A DNA stretch of 64,000 bases from Diplocarpon mali (lineage: Eukaryota; Ascomycota; Leotiomycetes; Helotiales; Drepanopezizaceae). Each line of letters opens with the position of its first letter. Position 1 is the first letter of the stretch. The notes under the pieces are model-generated. The model saw only the letters and a list, made by a program, of their open reading frames with translations, did no database searches and was not told the origin of the DNA. The stretch spans positions 66,288 to 130,287 of the forward strand of contig JAENRP010000017.1 of the NCBI GenBank assembly GCA_024741835.1, written 5' to 3'. Both the position numbers and the translations under genes were made by a program. This document shows positions 28,006 to 38,717 of this stretch, piece after piece.

Positions 28006-29839
28006 TGGGATATATGATGCCCCCCATATCATCACACTTTATATAGCAAAAACAGTACTACGGAGCCACCGCAGTTTAACCGAGATCCGGATGCATTTCC
28101 AAAGGCCTTGGGGCACGCAATCTCACGAACTGTAGCAACTGCAGGTACAAACGAAACGAGCGAGCTCCAAGCTTGAGCCTCGGATCAGATCTATGCCTCC
28201 CAGCAGCCCAGGTATATCTTATAGCTCACGTGATATGCATACAAGTAAACCTGCCAACCCGGATAGGTCTGTTTGCTTGCGCGCCGGGACTTCACTCGGA
28301 CGGAAACTGTACGCCAGATCACGCATTCGTTCACGATCGGAAGAAGGAAGAATTCATCGGAGGGGTCCCGTGACCATACCGATCTCACTGCGAAGGTCTG
28401 GCCCTGTGCTAGTATTCTGCTGAGGCAGGGGACAATCCAGACGGCATTACTCTATAAGTCTCGGGACGGTGTATCTGGACACAGAAATGTATGTATGTGT
28501 TTGTGTTGTTGGGGCGAATCTGCCAACGGTGTATCAGATCTGGCACGGATCTTGGAGCCTTCAGCCCTTCGCTTGAGTTCCCAAAAACTCGGCTGTGGGA
28601 CATGATTCCGATAGAGAAGATCTTGTCCTTCAACGGATCTTGAGTCGCGGCACGAACTTGGAAAGGCCTGCCACAGGTACCGAGAACCAGACGAAGTATT
28701 TGCAGAATGGGGGCCTGTGCCTGATGGTCTCTGTTGACTGAGTATCCGGATATGTATGTGTAAACCAGGCAGATTTGGAAGAGGACAATCATTTACGATC
28801 TTGGAGGCTGGCGAACTTCTTCTCTTGCATCTTGGATGACGAGTCCAGCATGTAGAGAGGAGTCAAGTCGCAGTGAAGAGGCCGCCTCGAAGACAATATT
28901 GAGACCGGCTGTAGGCCTTACATTCCCAGCTACTGAGATCACAACGCATCGAATTTAGATTTCACAATAGCCCTTTACGTCTCCGGTGCTCGGTCTCCCA
29001 AAATCACGGCAAGGTTTTCTTCCCGAGGTGGACTCCTCGCCATAACAATAGTCAATCGAGACCCGACGTCACCTGCCTCACCTCCCAAGCGAGTGCGAGC
29101 AATCCCATCGACAAGTACCACCCATGCTCCATGCATCTCTCTGCGTTCTCACTTTCAAGAGCAATCGGAGTTGTCGAGGCGAGCCATTATATCCCGACCT
29201 CCTTGCTATGTATGCCTGGTGGCGGGACAGTAAATATTCTTTGTGAAATCATGTCAAGGGAATCATACATAGTGACAGCTGCCGGATTAGCAATCCCATC
29301 TTTCCCATCCAGCAAATGCCTTTCAGAGTGAGACGCGTTCCCTATCTATTACAGAAATCTGCTTCGTGTATTGGATCGCCACTCGAGATTGGGGGTTTGA
29401 CAGTAGCCCAGTGGCAGTTGTCGGGGAGACTGGATTTCAACGATATTAATAACGTGATCTTTGAAACCAGAGCGAAAGATCATTTTCGCTGAGACTATGA
29501 TTGAAATCCTAGGGTGTAGAGAAGAGACAGACTGTTGCCAATTATCTTTTTGGGCGAATAATAGACTTATTAGATACAGAGTGTCAGTGTTCTATGGTGG
29601 TTGCAACATCTCCGAAAATCAGCACTGCAGCAGCACCACGGAATCAGGAAGCCAATGATCATAGGCAGTGCCTGACGCCACAAACGAAGTAAACCGTCTG
29701 TTTCTATGATGATGACTCGCGCAACATCTTTTATGGTTTCGTTTAAATCTGTTTCCTACTAGAGCCTCGGTAACCTAGATGCATCTAGCTTGTGATTGTT
29801 GTTAGCCGCCTGATGATCGAGTCGAGAACGTAAGCCCTA
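28006..29839. other. Gene-poor spacer
   Basis: Short ORFs only (for example 28409-28792 minus). None shows domains or extends by plausible splicing. Composition is mixed, with no repeats that I can define. Confidence 0.4.
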
Positions 29840-31428
29840 CTAGTATCTATTTGAACTTCCCACTCTAGATCCGCAACTACTACTGCCGCTTCGTGTGCTA
29901 CCAGAACGATTGAGAGTGGCTCGACCTCGTGGAATCCGAGGAATACTCGTGACGAACGGTTTGGGGAGCCACTTCTTTACTTCTGGTGGCGGAAAATTCT
30001 TCTTCGCCCAGAGACAAAACTCGTCAGGTAGCGAGCCGCACTCTTCTTCCAGGCTGCTGAACTCGTCGATGAACTCCTGTACCCAATCCGCGACAACCTT
30101 GACGTCTGGATCATATGGGTTGTAGCCGAAATGGACATCCTGCCAGATCAAAGGAGAGAACCGATCTTTTGGACCCAGAGGGTGTAACGCGACAAGAATT
30201 CTGACTACTTTACCAATCATTATGTTGACTGTCTCAATTGCATCTCCTTCGTTTCCCCATATAGCGGTGGTGGCATTGGGTGCACAGCATATTGCTGCAG
30301 CTCTTGGTATACCAAGTTCCTCATCCCAAAAGGATGGTTCGTATTTGGCCTCCACGTTCGAGTTTACCGGCTTGGAGAAGATAGCTTTCAGCGAGCATCT
30401 GAGCTTAGAAGCCTCTTCCTTACTCGATGACTTCGAGATTTCTTCTCCCGAGTCTGTGTTTCTCGAGCTCGCGTAGGGACTCAGGGTGGCGCTTGAAATC
30501 CCAAGCTGGGAGACGTCGGGTACATCTGATCGTTGAATCGAGAGACACTTCCTTGACTTCTGGCTATTTGGTTTGAGATCCTTCTTCTTAAAGATGGTTG
30601 CCCCGTCTTTGGAAGATCTACAGATCGGTTCATCTATTGGTCGAGACCAAATGTTGGATGGGCTCGCGCCCAATGGTCTTGTTGCTGGCTGGCCTCCGTC
30701 TCCGGACTTGTTGCCCGCAGCAGTATCTCTATGATGGGAAGGGTGGACGAGGAATTTTGCAGCAGCATTTGCACTTGATAAAGCCGGCCCTTGATACATG
30801 CGGTTCCCCACAGATCCGAGTTCCCGTTCAAGCTCTTCACGTCGCTGCGTTAACATGGTACCTTGGGTGGGATATGTCGTTACATCAGGGGCAGGAGCTG
30901 CTCGACAGAAAAAGGGGTTGAGGTTATTGTTCGGCGTAGGCTTGTTTGTGGGCTGAGGCTCTGTTGCTGGTGTGGACGTGTCTTGGACCTCAGTTGGTGG
31001 TCGGCCGGGAAAGGGCTTGAGGATTTCGTATCTACTCGATACTTGGGGATAATTAGGACCCAAAGGTATACCAGCAAGATTTACTACTATAAGATCTCAC
31101 CTAAGTTATTCCAAAGCGAAGCCTCGGCCCAGTATGAAATCCAAGCTTCGTCTGCGTCTGGCTTTGCCACGCTCCACTCGGCTTGATGCTTCCGGTTCTC
31201 TTCCATGAACTGACCCTGGGTTATGCATGGCGCTCTATCCCTGCGAGAGACATTTTCGAGCTCCTCGTACAGCACTCGAAGTGTTGAGTCGTACTGTAAA
31301 GGCATTGCAGATATGTTGTGACGTAGTTGGTCGAGGCCGCGTTGCAGATGGCAAAGGGTGGCAATTTGTTTTAAAGAAGCTTTCCGGAAGCGCTCTATGA
31401 GTAGCTCGGGCAGAACGAAGAATGTCAT
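29840..31428 (-). CDS. Hypothetical protein, two exons
   Basis: Exon 31428-31101 joins 31041-29840 through a 59-bp intron (GTGAGA, branch CCTAATT, acceptor AAG), giving 509 residues. The join keeps frame and reads LWNNLVSSRYEILKPF. The N-terminal exon is helical (MTFFVLPELLIERFRKAS, then DSTLRVLYEELENVS). Residues about 120-320 are polar and disordered. The C-terminal third is more ordered (SFWDEELGIPRAAAICC, IGKVVRILVALHPLGPKD, DVKVVADWVQEFIDEFSSL) and ends in a Ser/Arg/Gly-rich tail. I recognise no domain. A start further upstream is possible because another frame is open above 31428. Divergent from the gene at 31679 with a 250-bp spacer. Confidence 0.6.
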
Positions 31429-31678
31429 CCAGGCTCTCGCGCTTGCTCCGATGCAACGGTAAGGTGATAGTAACGAGGGGAGAGGGGAGAGGGGAGGGGG
31501 TTTCCTTGGATCTGTTTTCTTTCATCGTGCTAAGCGAGCTGGGGCGCGCTAGTGAGACTGACGACCACCCAACTTGGGAGGAGCCAACGAGGCTACACAT
31601 ATCCCTACGTCTATCAAAGGTAATTTTCTCGTTCTGAACAGGTGAGAGACTCATCAGAGCAGCTAGCGCCTAGCAACC
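31429..31678. promoter_or_regulatory. Short divergent promoter between two hypothetical genes
   Basis: 250 bp with a G/A-rich run (GGGGAGAGGGGAGAGGGG, near 31475-31500; CT-rich on the minus strand), compatible with a minus-strand core promoter. Confidence 0.4.
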
Positions 31679-32509
31679 ATGAAGTGCCATAGTGATATGT
31701 CCCATCTCGTCGGCGCGATGCAAGGATATTGCACCGTCCGACTAGGCATCATATGGGGGAATCTGCAGACTTTAATTCGAGATTTCTACGAAGAAGTCAG
31801 ATCTAACAGTCCAGAGTTTCACGAGGTAATGCGCCAGTGCAGTGTTGACAGAGAAGCCTGACGATGGGCTTACATTTATCAGGCGTACTGGACAGAAGTA
31901 ATACTTACTAGCACGCTCCAGATGACGAGAGACACGCCAGTTGAAACCCGGTTTCTCCTGGAATCAAGCTGTTTGAGACAAGATGGTAAGTCCTGCAAAG
32001 TTCAGCGATATTTCGGCACAGATACCGGCGATTCAACGACGCTATAATCAGATGTCCAGAGCCTTACTCGTTGGATAGTGAATGGCGCCCGTCGAGTCTC
32101 TCGATCGGTTGATGATTCCTTTGGACCCGTAGCATTACTTCCAACTATTCAGAAATGGTTTCGCCAGAGATTTCGCATAGTATCTGTCGGAGAAGACATC
32201 GCTCCGCAACCAGGCATCCGAGTTCTACAGGAAGCAGGCACCACTACTCCTCTCATACCGGCAATGCATGTTCGCGCCGTGAGCAATGACGATGTGAACC
32301 GATTCATGCCTATCGAGTTTGGTTCTACCATGGAACGGGGATATATCAAATACAGAAAAGGAAATGTGATTTCTCTGAATTATAAGACGCTCACGCGCTG
32401 GGCTCGAAATCGGGTACTCATATTCTTCGTTCGCCGTCGTGGCGACAACAGCTACAGTGCGCTCGGCGGCAGGAGCCTGATATATGCAGCGATTCAAGTC
32501 TACATTTGA
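31679..32509 (+). CDS. Hypothetical protein, three exons
   Basis: No long ORF marks this gene; splicing reveals it. Exon 31679-31825 (49 codons), intron 57 bp (GTAATG..ATCAG), exon 31883-31985, intron 66 bp (GTAAGT..branch GCTATAAT..CAG), exon 32052-32509, giving 235 residues in one frame. The protein looks globular: LIRDFYEEVRSNSPEFHEAY, TRFLLESSCLRQDDVQSLTR, TIQKWFRQRFRIVSVGED, MPIEFGSTMERGYIKYRK and RNRVLIFFVRRRGDNSYS. No signal peptide or membrane segment is evident and I recognise no family. The clean joins and balanced composition argue that it is real; expression evidence would settle the start, which might lie further upstream. Confidence 0.55.
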
Positions 32510-32752
32510 TGTACGACATGAGCGGCTTTGTTTCATTCGGCATGTTCAGCCACTACTCCATAAAATTCACTGTTTAGGCCTCCTCGTGGCTCAATTGTCG
32601 GTCATTATCGCTTCTGATTAATACAAACGCCACATCACCAACCTCTCTTCATAAAAGCCACTGTTACCGCCAAAGAAAAAAAGGATCGAAAATTTGAAGA
32701 AAAAAAAAACCCCAATTTCAACATTCCCACGTCAAATGAAACCCGCTCATAC
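32510..32752. other. Short convergent spacer
   Basis: The 3' ends of the upstream gene (plus) and the SET gene (minus) face each other here. An A-rich run (GAAGAAAAAAAAACC) at about 32696-32710 is the only feature; on the minus strand it is a T-run near the SET gene's 3' end. Confidence 0.4.
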
Positions 32753-33793
32753 TCAAATACTTTCTCGCCACAACCACGTCGCGAATGCACCAGGCTTCAG
32801 TCCTTTCGGGACATCCGATGTCTTTGTTTCCCACTTCTTCGTAGAGAAGAAACTATCATGCTTCTGCGGGTTCTTGATATACGGCTGGATATCCAAAACA
32901 TTGATGCTGTCTTCTCCCTCGGCAATCTTGGCCGCATCCGAATAATACTTGGCGAAGCACCTTGCCCGCGCCAGGTCGCTGTGCATATTGCAAATCTGAA
33001 ATAGGTCGTAGAACAAACTGGAGAGTCTCCCATCCTTGATTCCATCCTGCTCATACAGGTCAAAGAGGCTCCGAGCACATCGGATGACTTCATCGGGCTT
33101 GTAGTAGACCGTCTTGGAATCTCCGATGATCTCGTGGAGTTCTTCCTGGCGAGTGATGCGCTCGTCACTGGCGCGCAGCTCGTCAGCTGGGAGGGAGCAG
33201 AGCTCACAGACGCAGTCGAATCTGAAGTTTTCCTTGAGAAGCTTCTTACGCGCAGCGGATGCTCCGGGGACCTTGTAAGTGGTAGTCACTTCCTCGCCCG
33301 CGGCAATCGGGCGCACCGCATGGATAGTCAGCTTCCCGAGAAGCTCGTTCCAGTGCTGTACGGAGTTTGGGAGGCAGCTGTGGTTGATTCTCGCGATGGC
33401 CGGGAAGAGCCCACCGCACTCGGCTCCCATCGGATAGCCATTGGACTGGAGGATGCCGCAAAGCTGGTCTGGATTTTCGGGGAAATTGTTGTGCAGGGCG
33501 CGGAGACTGTCTTGATCGCCGAGGGAGAGTTTGCCCAGAGCGTTGCTCAGGTCCTGCTCGGCGGTGTCGAGATGGCTGACCACGTCGGTTGTGATCAAAG
33601 GGGCCTCGCTTAAAAGGAGGGTCCCAGGTTTGATGTCCCGAGTCACAATCAAGCCCTTTCCTTTGCCTGGGATGTCGACTACCTTCCAGAGGGCGGTCGC
33701 GGCGTCTCGGCCGCGGTTCTTTTCGGAGGAGCGGACAGGCGATGCGTGTGTGGACGTGGAGCTCGGAGCCATTGGGGTCGATGGAGATCTCAT
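32753..33793 (-). CDS. SET-domain protein (SMYD/SET5-like, probable lysine methyltransferase)
   Basis: A single exon of 346 residues; ATG 33793 or the in-frame ATG at 33772 (MAPSSTS) could be the start. The SET domain opens with WKVVDIPGKGKGLIVTRDI (about 36-54), has the catalytic-core motif INHSCLPNSVQHWNE, then GEEVTTTY, and a Cys-rich post-SET tail FDCVCELCSLP with ATP-independent zinc-type cysteines. The insert between the first SET strand and the core is helical, as in SMYD and fungal SET5-like proteins, but no MYND finger is present. The C-terminal ~110 residues are helical (VIRCARSLFDLYEQDG, SDLARARCFAKYYSDA), resembling the TPR-like tail of this group. Substrate cannot be read from sequence; histone or non-histone lysine methylation using S-adenosylmethionine is the expected activity. 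Confidence 0.85.
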   Translation of the reverse strand: MRSPSTPMAPSSTSTHASPVRSSEKNRGRDAATALWKVVDIPGKGKGLIVTRDIKPGTLLLSEAPLITTDVVSHLDTAEQDLSNALGKLSLGDQDSLRALHNNFPENPDQLCGILQSNGYPMGAECGGLFPAIARINHSCLPNSVQHWNELLGKLTIHAVRPIAAGEEVTTTYKVPGASAARKKLLKENFRFDCVCELCSLPADELRASDERITRQEELHEIIGDSKTVYYKPDEVIRCARSLFDLYEQDGIKDGRLSSLFYDLFQICNMHSDLARARCFAKYYSDAAKIAEGEDSINVLDIQPYIKNPQKHDSFFSTKKWETKTSDVPKGLKPGAFATWLWRESI

Positions 33794-35853
33794 TTGTTGA
33801 TATATATACTTGGACAGAAATTCGGGTTGGGAGGTGCGGTGTGCGGTACATGGTCAGTCCAGGTTGCCGATAAGATCGGTATAGTCTCGTCTTTTGGCGC
33901 GGCGGTCGAATTTTCTCAGCCATTTCCATTCTTGGTAAAATAGTCGAGGGGGTGTTATCATCAAAACTCTCTTCCACGTGATTGATCCTTTGTCACCCCC
34001 CCGAAGTCATCAGGAGCACGGAGTGACTATCTTTGCGGCGTGGAGAGGCGACATCTGCACGTGAGACCTCTCCCGTTGACATCTGGGCCTCCCTCTCCGC
34101 CACTCCTTTTGCCCGTCTCCCTGGGAACCGCTCACAAGATTTCTCCACTCCGATGGGAAACGCCCTCCGTCTGTCCGCAGGTCAAGTTCGGTGCGATGCA
34201 GAAGCATCGTCACATCTATTCTCATCCTGAATCTTCCATCGCCGGCCCGGGATATCTCCAAGGGTTCTAACTGCACCGCGACATAAATAGTCACGTGAAC
34301 ATGTGACCACATGACCCAGAAGTCAGCAAGGAGAACCAAGGCTCATCTCGTCGCCTCGAGGCAGCCGAGCAGGGAGAAGCGTCGACAGACCGCCAGCTCC
34401 TCACTCCGAACGGAGGCGAAGAGTTGCGGGAAGACGAAGGGGACGCTTGAGGTGTGGAATGGGGGCTTGGAGACATCGCCGGTTTACTCGTGGCCCTTTC
34501 GCCTTGTCAAGCTCGAATCGCCAATCTTCTCGACGTCCGGATGAGCCGCCATGCGGGCCGTGAAGACATGGCCGGCACTCCTGGAGCGTCGCGGTCTCGC
34601 GCTCGAAGCTCCAGTCGATGGATATCCCGACGACTCCTCGCAGGTGGCTTTTTGAGCATCAACAGACTGGCTCGTGCCAGAGCACCGCTTTTGCAGTCAC
34701 GCATCCATGTCCTGCAGTACGCCGCGCCCAATCTTTTGGAAGTTCCAAAGGTGTATTTGCTAGAACATACAAGGATTGGCTTATGTAATCGTACCTTGTA
34801 TATATACTCCCGCAGCTCCATCGGACTCAGAATCTCATCCTCTGGATTCTGTCGGGATTATCCATACCAGTACGAGGGCGCCGCATGACGTCCAGCACGC
34901 GTGCCGCACGTACGAACGACGCCCTTCTACAACCACGTTCACGTTCGCGTTCACGATCCCGTCATCTCTGCTCTCTCTACACAGCTCTTCACCCAGAAAG
35001 CATGCAACGCCAGCGACGCAGACCCAGGAGCGCGTGCGAGTCCTGCGACGCCAGGCCGCTTCTACCCAGCTGACGAAGCGAGCGAAAGGGGGGTTCCCTT
35101 GACGCTTAGCAGATGGGAGGCTGAGTGCAGGTGAGGATATCGGATAATAGACGGAGACTGAGACGTGCCTCGTTCGTGACGCTCTTTCGGAGGGGAGATG
35201 TTTCTTCTCGTGGGCTGTGGTGCATAGTAGATGGTGCTTTCTTGTGTCGCCAAGTGCTGGGTTGAGCAAAGGGATACAGCTGAGGAGTTGCATGGCCCGG
35301 GAATGGTGCTGCTGTCGTTGCGGCTCGCGGGCGAGGCACCGGATGGCGAGCGCTTTCGCTGGCTTACGGCTTGCGGCTTGCGAGCCTCGTCTGGAGCAGC
35401 TTTGCGCCCTTCGGTACCTGGTTGTGGAGTCGCCGGGCTGGATCCGGGCGGGGGTTGGATTGAGATGTGTTGGCGCAATGGCAGGGCTCCGACGCTGGGA
35501 GTCGCAGCAGATTTGCGACCAAGTCGGGGAGAGAGGCTGCATGGTGAGATGTGATTGATTGTTTGGTGTATAGCTCTCTACATGCATTTCCAAGGCGACT
35601 CCACCGCATGGCTGGGCCAGCATCTCCAAGGCGACTCCACCGCATGGCTGGGCCAGGTCGCAGGTCACCACTCGCACTTCTGCATGCCAGCAAGCCCGCC
35701 TCTTTCTGCTCAGCCGGCGGCGAGCGAGTATCCCCTCCTCCCCTCTCCCGGGCGAGCGCTGTATCGCCGCGGCAATCGGCCAGCATCTGGCTGTGACCCT
35801 CCCCCCCGCGCATCATCCGTAGTGTGCCAACATGATTCCCAGACATCGTCCCT
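33794..35853. other. Spacer with a 36-bp tandem duplication
   Basis: About 2 kb, GC-richer toward the right. Several overlapping ORFs occur on both strands (the longest on the minus strand at 34835-35677); they are Arg/Ser/Pro-rich without domains and lack codon-like periodicity that I can see. A perfect-but-one 36-bp tandem repeat lies at 35585-35656. Confidence 0.4.
35585..35656. repeat. 36-bp tandem repeat, two copies
   Basis: Two adjacent 36-base units, 35585-35620 and 35621-35656, differ at one base (CATTTCC versus CATCTCC). Each holds AAGGCGACTCCACCGCATGG. The length is a multiple of three, but I see no supported coding region across it. Confidence 0.9.
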
Positions 35854-36318
35854 TCAATCCGCGTCAAGAATGTCCTTCTCCGCCAGCTCGACCTCCACAC
35901 AGGCCGGTATCAGACCGCAGGCCTCGCCGCCCGACCGCGAAGCAACCCGGCAGAGCGCCAGATCGTCCTTCCCGGCATCGAGCACGGTCCCGAAGGCGAG
36001 CTCGCCGTCCGCATCCGCCCGCTGCTGGTCCTGATAGATGTACGTTGCGTCGACGTGGATGGCCGCCCCGCGCGCGGAGAGGGCCGGGGCGGGGGGCTCC
36101 TCGCCGTCCGAGTCGGAGAGGGAGCTGTGGAGCTCGTCGAGGAGCTTGTCGTAGAGGTTCGCGTGGCCGACGAGGCGGCGGAGGTCCTGGTCTCTGCAGG
36201 CTGCTGCCGCGGCAAGCTTCTCGTAGGCGACTCTGGCGATGGAGTATATCTCCGACTCGGATGGCGGCGAGGCGGCGGCGGGGTCGCCGTCGAGGTAGCT
36301 TGCCTTGGTTGGCGTCAT
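35854..36318 (-). CDS. Small conserved-looking hypothetical protein (154 residues)
   Basis: A single exon starting MTPTKASYLDGDPAAA. The middle is a helical pair (EIYSIARVAYEKLAAAA, DLRRLVGHANLYDKLLDEL) followed by an acidic SDSDGEE patch and a C-terminal Leu/Ala/Arg-Ser tail (DLALCRVASRSGG). This layout resembles a family of short Pezizomycotina proteins of unknown function with a VxHANxLDxL motif; this is from memory and uncertain. No membrane segment or signal. It lies in GC-rich sequence where other frames are open too, so reality rests on the motif and the start context (GGCGTCATGATCG on the plus strand). Confidence 0.55.
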   Translation of the reverse strand: MTPTKASYLDGDPAAASPPSESEIYSIARVAYEKLAAAAACRDQDLRRLVGHANLYDKLLDELHSSLSDSDGEEPPAPALSARGAAIHVDATYIYQDQQRADADGELAFGTVLDAGKDDLALCRVASRSGGEACGLIPACVEVELAEKDILDAD

Positions 36319-38298
36319 GATCGTGCGATGCCGGGGATGTGCGCGCTGAAGGACCTGCCGTGACCGTGAGCGCAGAGCCGCCAGCAGAGAAATCGATCTG
36401 TATATGTACCTCGACCCATCCGTATTCTCCCACGGATGCGCGCTCGCGGAGGCGACAGCGCGCCGAGCCCCCGGGCATGACAACTCATCATGTCGAGCCC
36501 GCATGCCGGCGCTCCCGACCAGATCGACACGAGGGCATGATGCAGCGCTCATCGACCTTCGCGTCGCCTCTCCCCCCAGCTGTCGGGATGTGTATCGCGT
36601 CGGCATTCCGACCTCCCCGCCGCACCGATGCTACGTGCGCAGTCGTACCCACGAGGGGATGCTCTCTCGGCCAATCATGGAGCGAGATGGATGGATGCAT
36701 GCTTGAACGCTTGGGAGTTGCCCGCGCGCCGAGGCGACATGGTGCAAATGGATGACGCCGTCGACTCGAGACGATACGGGCACAGCTGTGGTTTGTTCTC
36801 TCGACCTGAGCGGAGGAAAGCTGCGTGCAGGAAATCACGGCGTCGAGGCTCTGGAATGCCGGGCGGACTACGATGACCGCCGCCCCCGTACCTCGGCGCT
36901 CTGCATCCTGCTCGGCGGTCGGTGTTCTGCATGCGCATCGGCTGGACTCGGCGTCGGATCTCCAGACGTCGCCGGCGTCGATGGGACAATCAGACAACCG
37001 ACGGCCTGACTTGCGCCGTCCTGCTCGTCCAGCAGCCGGAGCAGACGACCGGCCATGGCTCGCGCCCTGGGGATGCAGGATGAGAGACGTGTAGAGTCTC
37101 GCCGATCGACGCGTGTGATGGAGCGTGGCAAGATCTGGGATATCTCACATCTCCCATGATGAGTCTGTGCTCCGGGCACGAAGGTCCTTGTTTGCGGGCG
37201 CTGGGATGGAAAGTATATGAAGTTGTGCTTTGCACACGCCCAGATAACCTTCGACACCATGCGTTGGTTCGAAGGTGTGTCTGCAAGAGGGCTTAGACGC
37301 AAGGGTATATATCCGCTGCTGAGCCAATGCGAACTCGCTGCTCTCTACACGGTATGCCACACAAGAGATGAAATACAGGATGGACATCAGATATCCTTAC
37401 TCGACTTACCCTGCCAAAATCCACAACCCGCAATGATGCCTCCGAAACGGAAACGATCGGTCTTGATCCGAGTGAGACTTGGAGGGTTCTATCGAGATAT
37501 TGTATAGTCATGATCATAGAAGAAGGCTGTATCGAACACTCGGTAGTCCAGCGAGGACAGCGTTACCAAGTACTTACCATGCACAGAGGAGGCTCGGTAG
37601 ATTATGAGACTCTGTACACAGTACTACGATTGTGAACCTGGTCGCCGGCTCAGCACCGCATTGGCATTATCTGCCACAGGGGTTTGGGATGGGATGGCAA
37701 GCTTGACTCCGGCCTTCACGTGGTGTTTGTGAGTCTGGGATGGAGGATCTCGGTTCCAGATAACGTTTCTCGCAAGATCCTCCCTGTGAGCAGCGACTTC
37801 GTGCAGGGGGGAACAACCCACAACTCTAGGCCGTGCACTCGAGGTACTCGCCAAGCTGCTTTTGTTTACATTCCCAGTATTCCGGAACGGCGCCTGTGCT
37901 TGAGATCAGCGGCGCGATGGAAGGGCACTCTGATCTCGAGGCGAAGCGACTCTGGAAGACAGTGCTTGACAGCGTATCCGTCCATCTCAGGAGGCATGTC
38001 GAGTCGGACCTCGAGGGATTTTGTATCTCGAGCGGAGCATCCATGCCCAAAATTTTAGTCGTGGACGAGCGGCGATTTCTCACAGCTGTATGATGCGCAG
38101 TTCCGACCCCTGCCAATCGAAACCTCTGGACCTCCGCTCAGACTGCGAACGTGCAATAATGACTACCTGCACTCGGTAGCGACCTTGCACGTCGAGTCGT
38201 GGAGAGGCTTAGAGATGGCCGAGAGAAACACCAATAGAGGCAGCTCTCGGAAGCGCCCGGGGCAGAACCAAGGAGTCGAGAGGAGTGGTTGATGCGTA
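36319..38298. other. Intergenic, GC-rich then mixed
   Basis: Upstream region of the 154-residue gene. GC-rich to about 37.1 kb with overlapping short ORFs on both strands, none supported. From about 37.2 kb composition falls. No gene found. Confidence 0.4.
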
Positions 38299-38549
38299 GA
38301 AAATCACAACTCTTCATTGACTTGGGTCTTGTTCGAATTCAAAATCGGGCTTACAGATGAGTAAATATAGACGGCCATATTGCGAGGTAGTGCGAGGGAA
38401 AATTACCACCTCGTTTTTCTCTCCTACGAGAAACCATCATAGCTAAAGTATCGGGAGAAGTAGCTACCTCTATAGAAAATTACAACTCTTATCTGATTCT
38501 AATCTTATCCTACTCAATATCGTGTTTATACAGTATTAGATCTAGACGA
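38299..38549. repeat. Pair of diverged direct repeats (about 75 bp each)
   Basis: Copy one at about 38299-38373 and copy two at about 38475-38549 share GAAAATYACAACTCTT at the left and TAGACG at the right. Many of the differences look like C/T or G/A transitions, and the copies are AT-rich. They lie 170-420 bp past the 3' end of the helicase gene. Boundaries are by eye. Confidence 0.45.
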
Positions 38550-38717
38550 CAAAGCTGCTATCCCATATTACAATATGCTCTTCCCTTCCCGCATAAAATT
38601 ACTTTCCTCGACAGTTGGTGGTCTTGATACCCACAGCCACATCACTCCGCACTGCGAGGGGTTCTTCATTCACCGCTTCGAAAATCTTGCATAGCAGGTA
38701 TCAGGTGCTCTGGCACC

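Noticed and set aside
28409..28792. 127-codon minus-strand frame near the tRNA
   Set aside because: Looks mildly protein-like in parts but has no recognisable domain or exon partner.
34835..35677. 280-codon minus-strand frame over the 36-bp tandem repeat
   Set aside because: Arg/Ser/Cys-rich, no domain, overlapped by other open frames in GC-rich sequence; probably chance.
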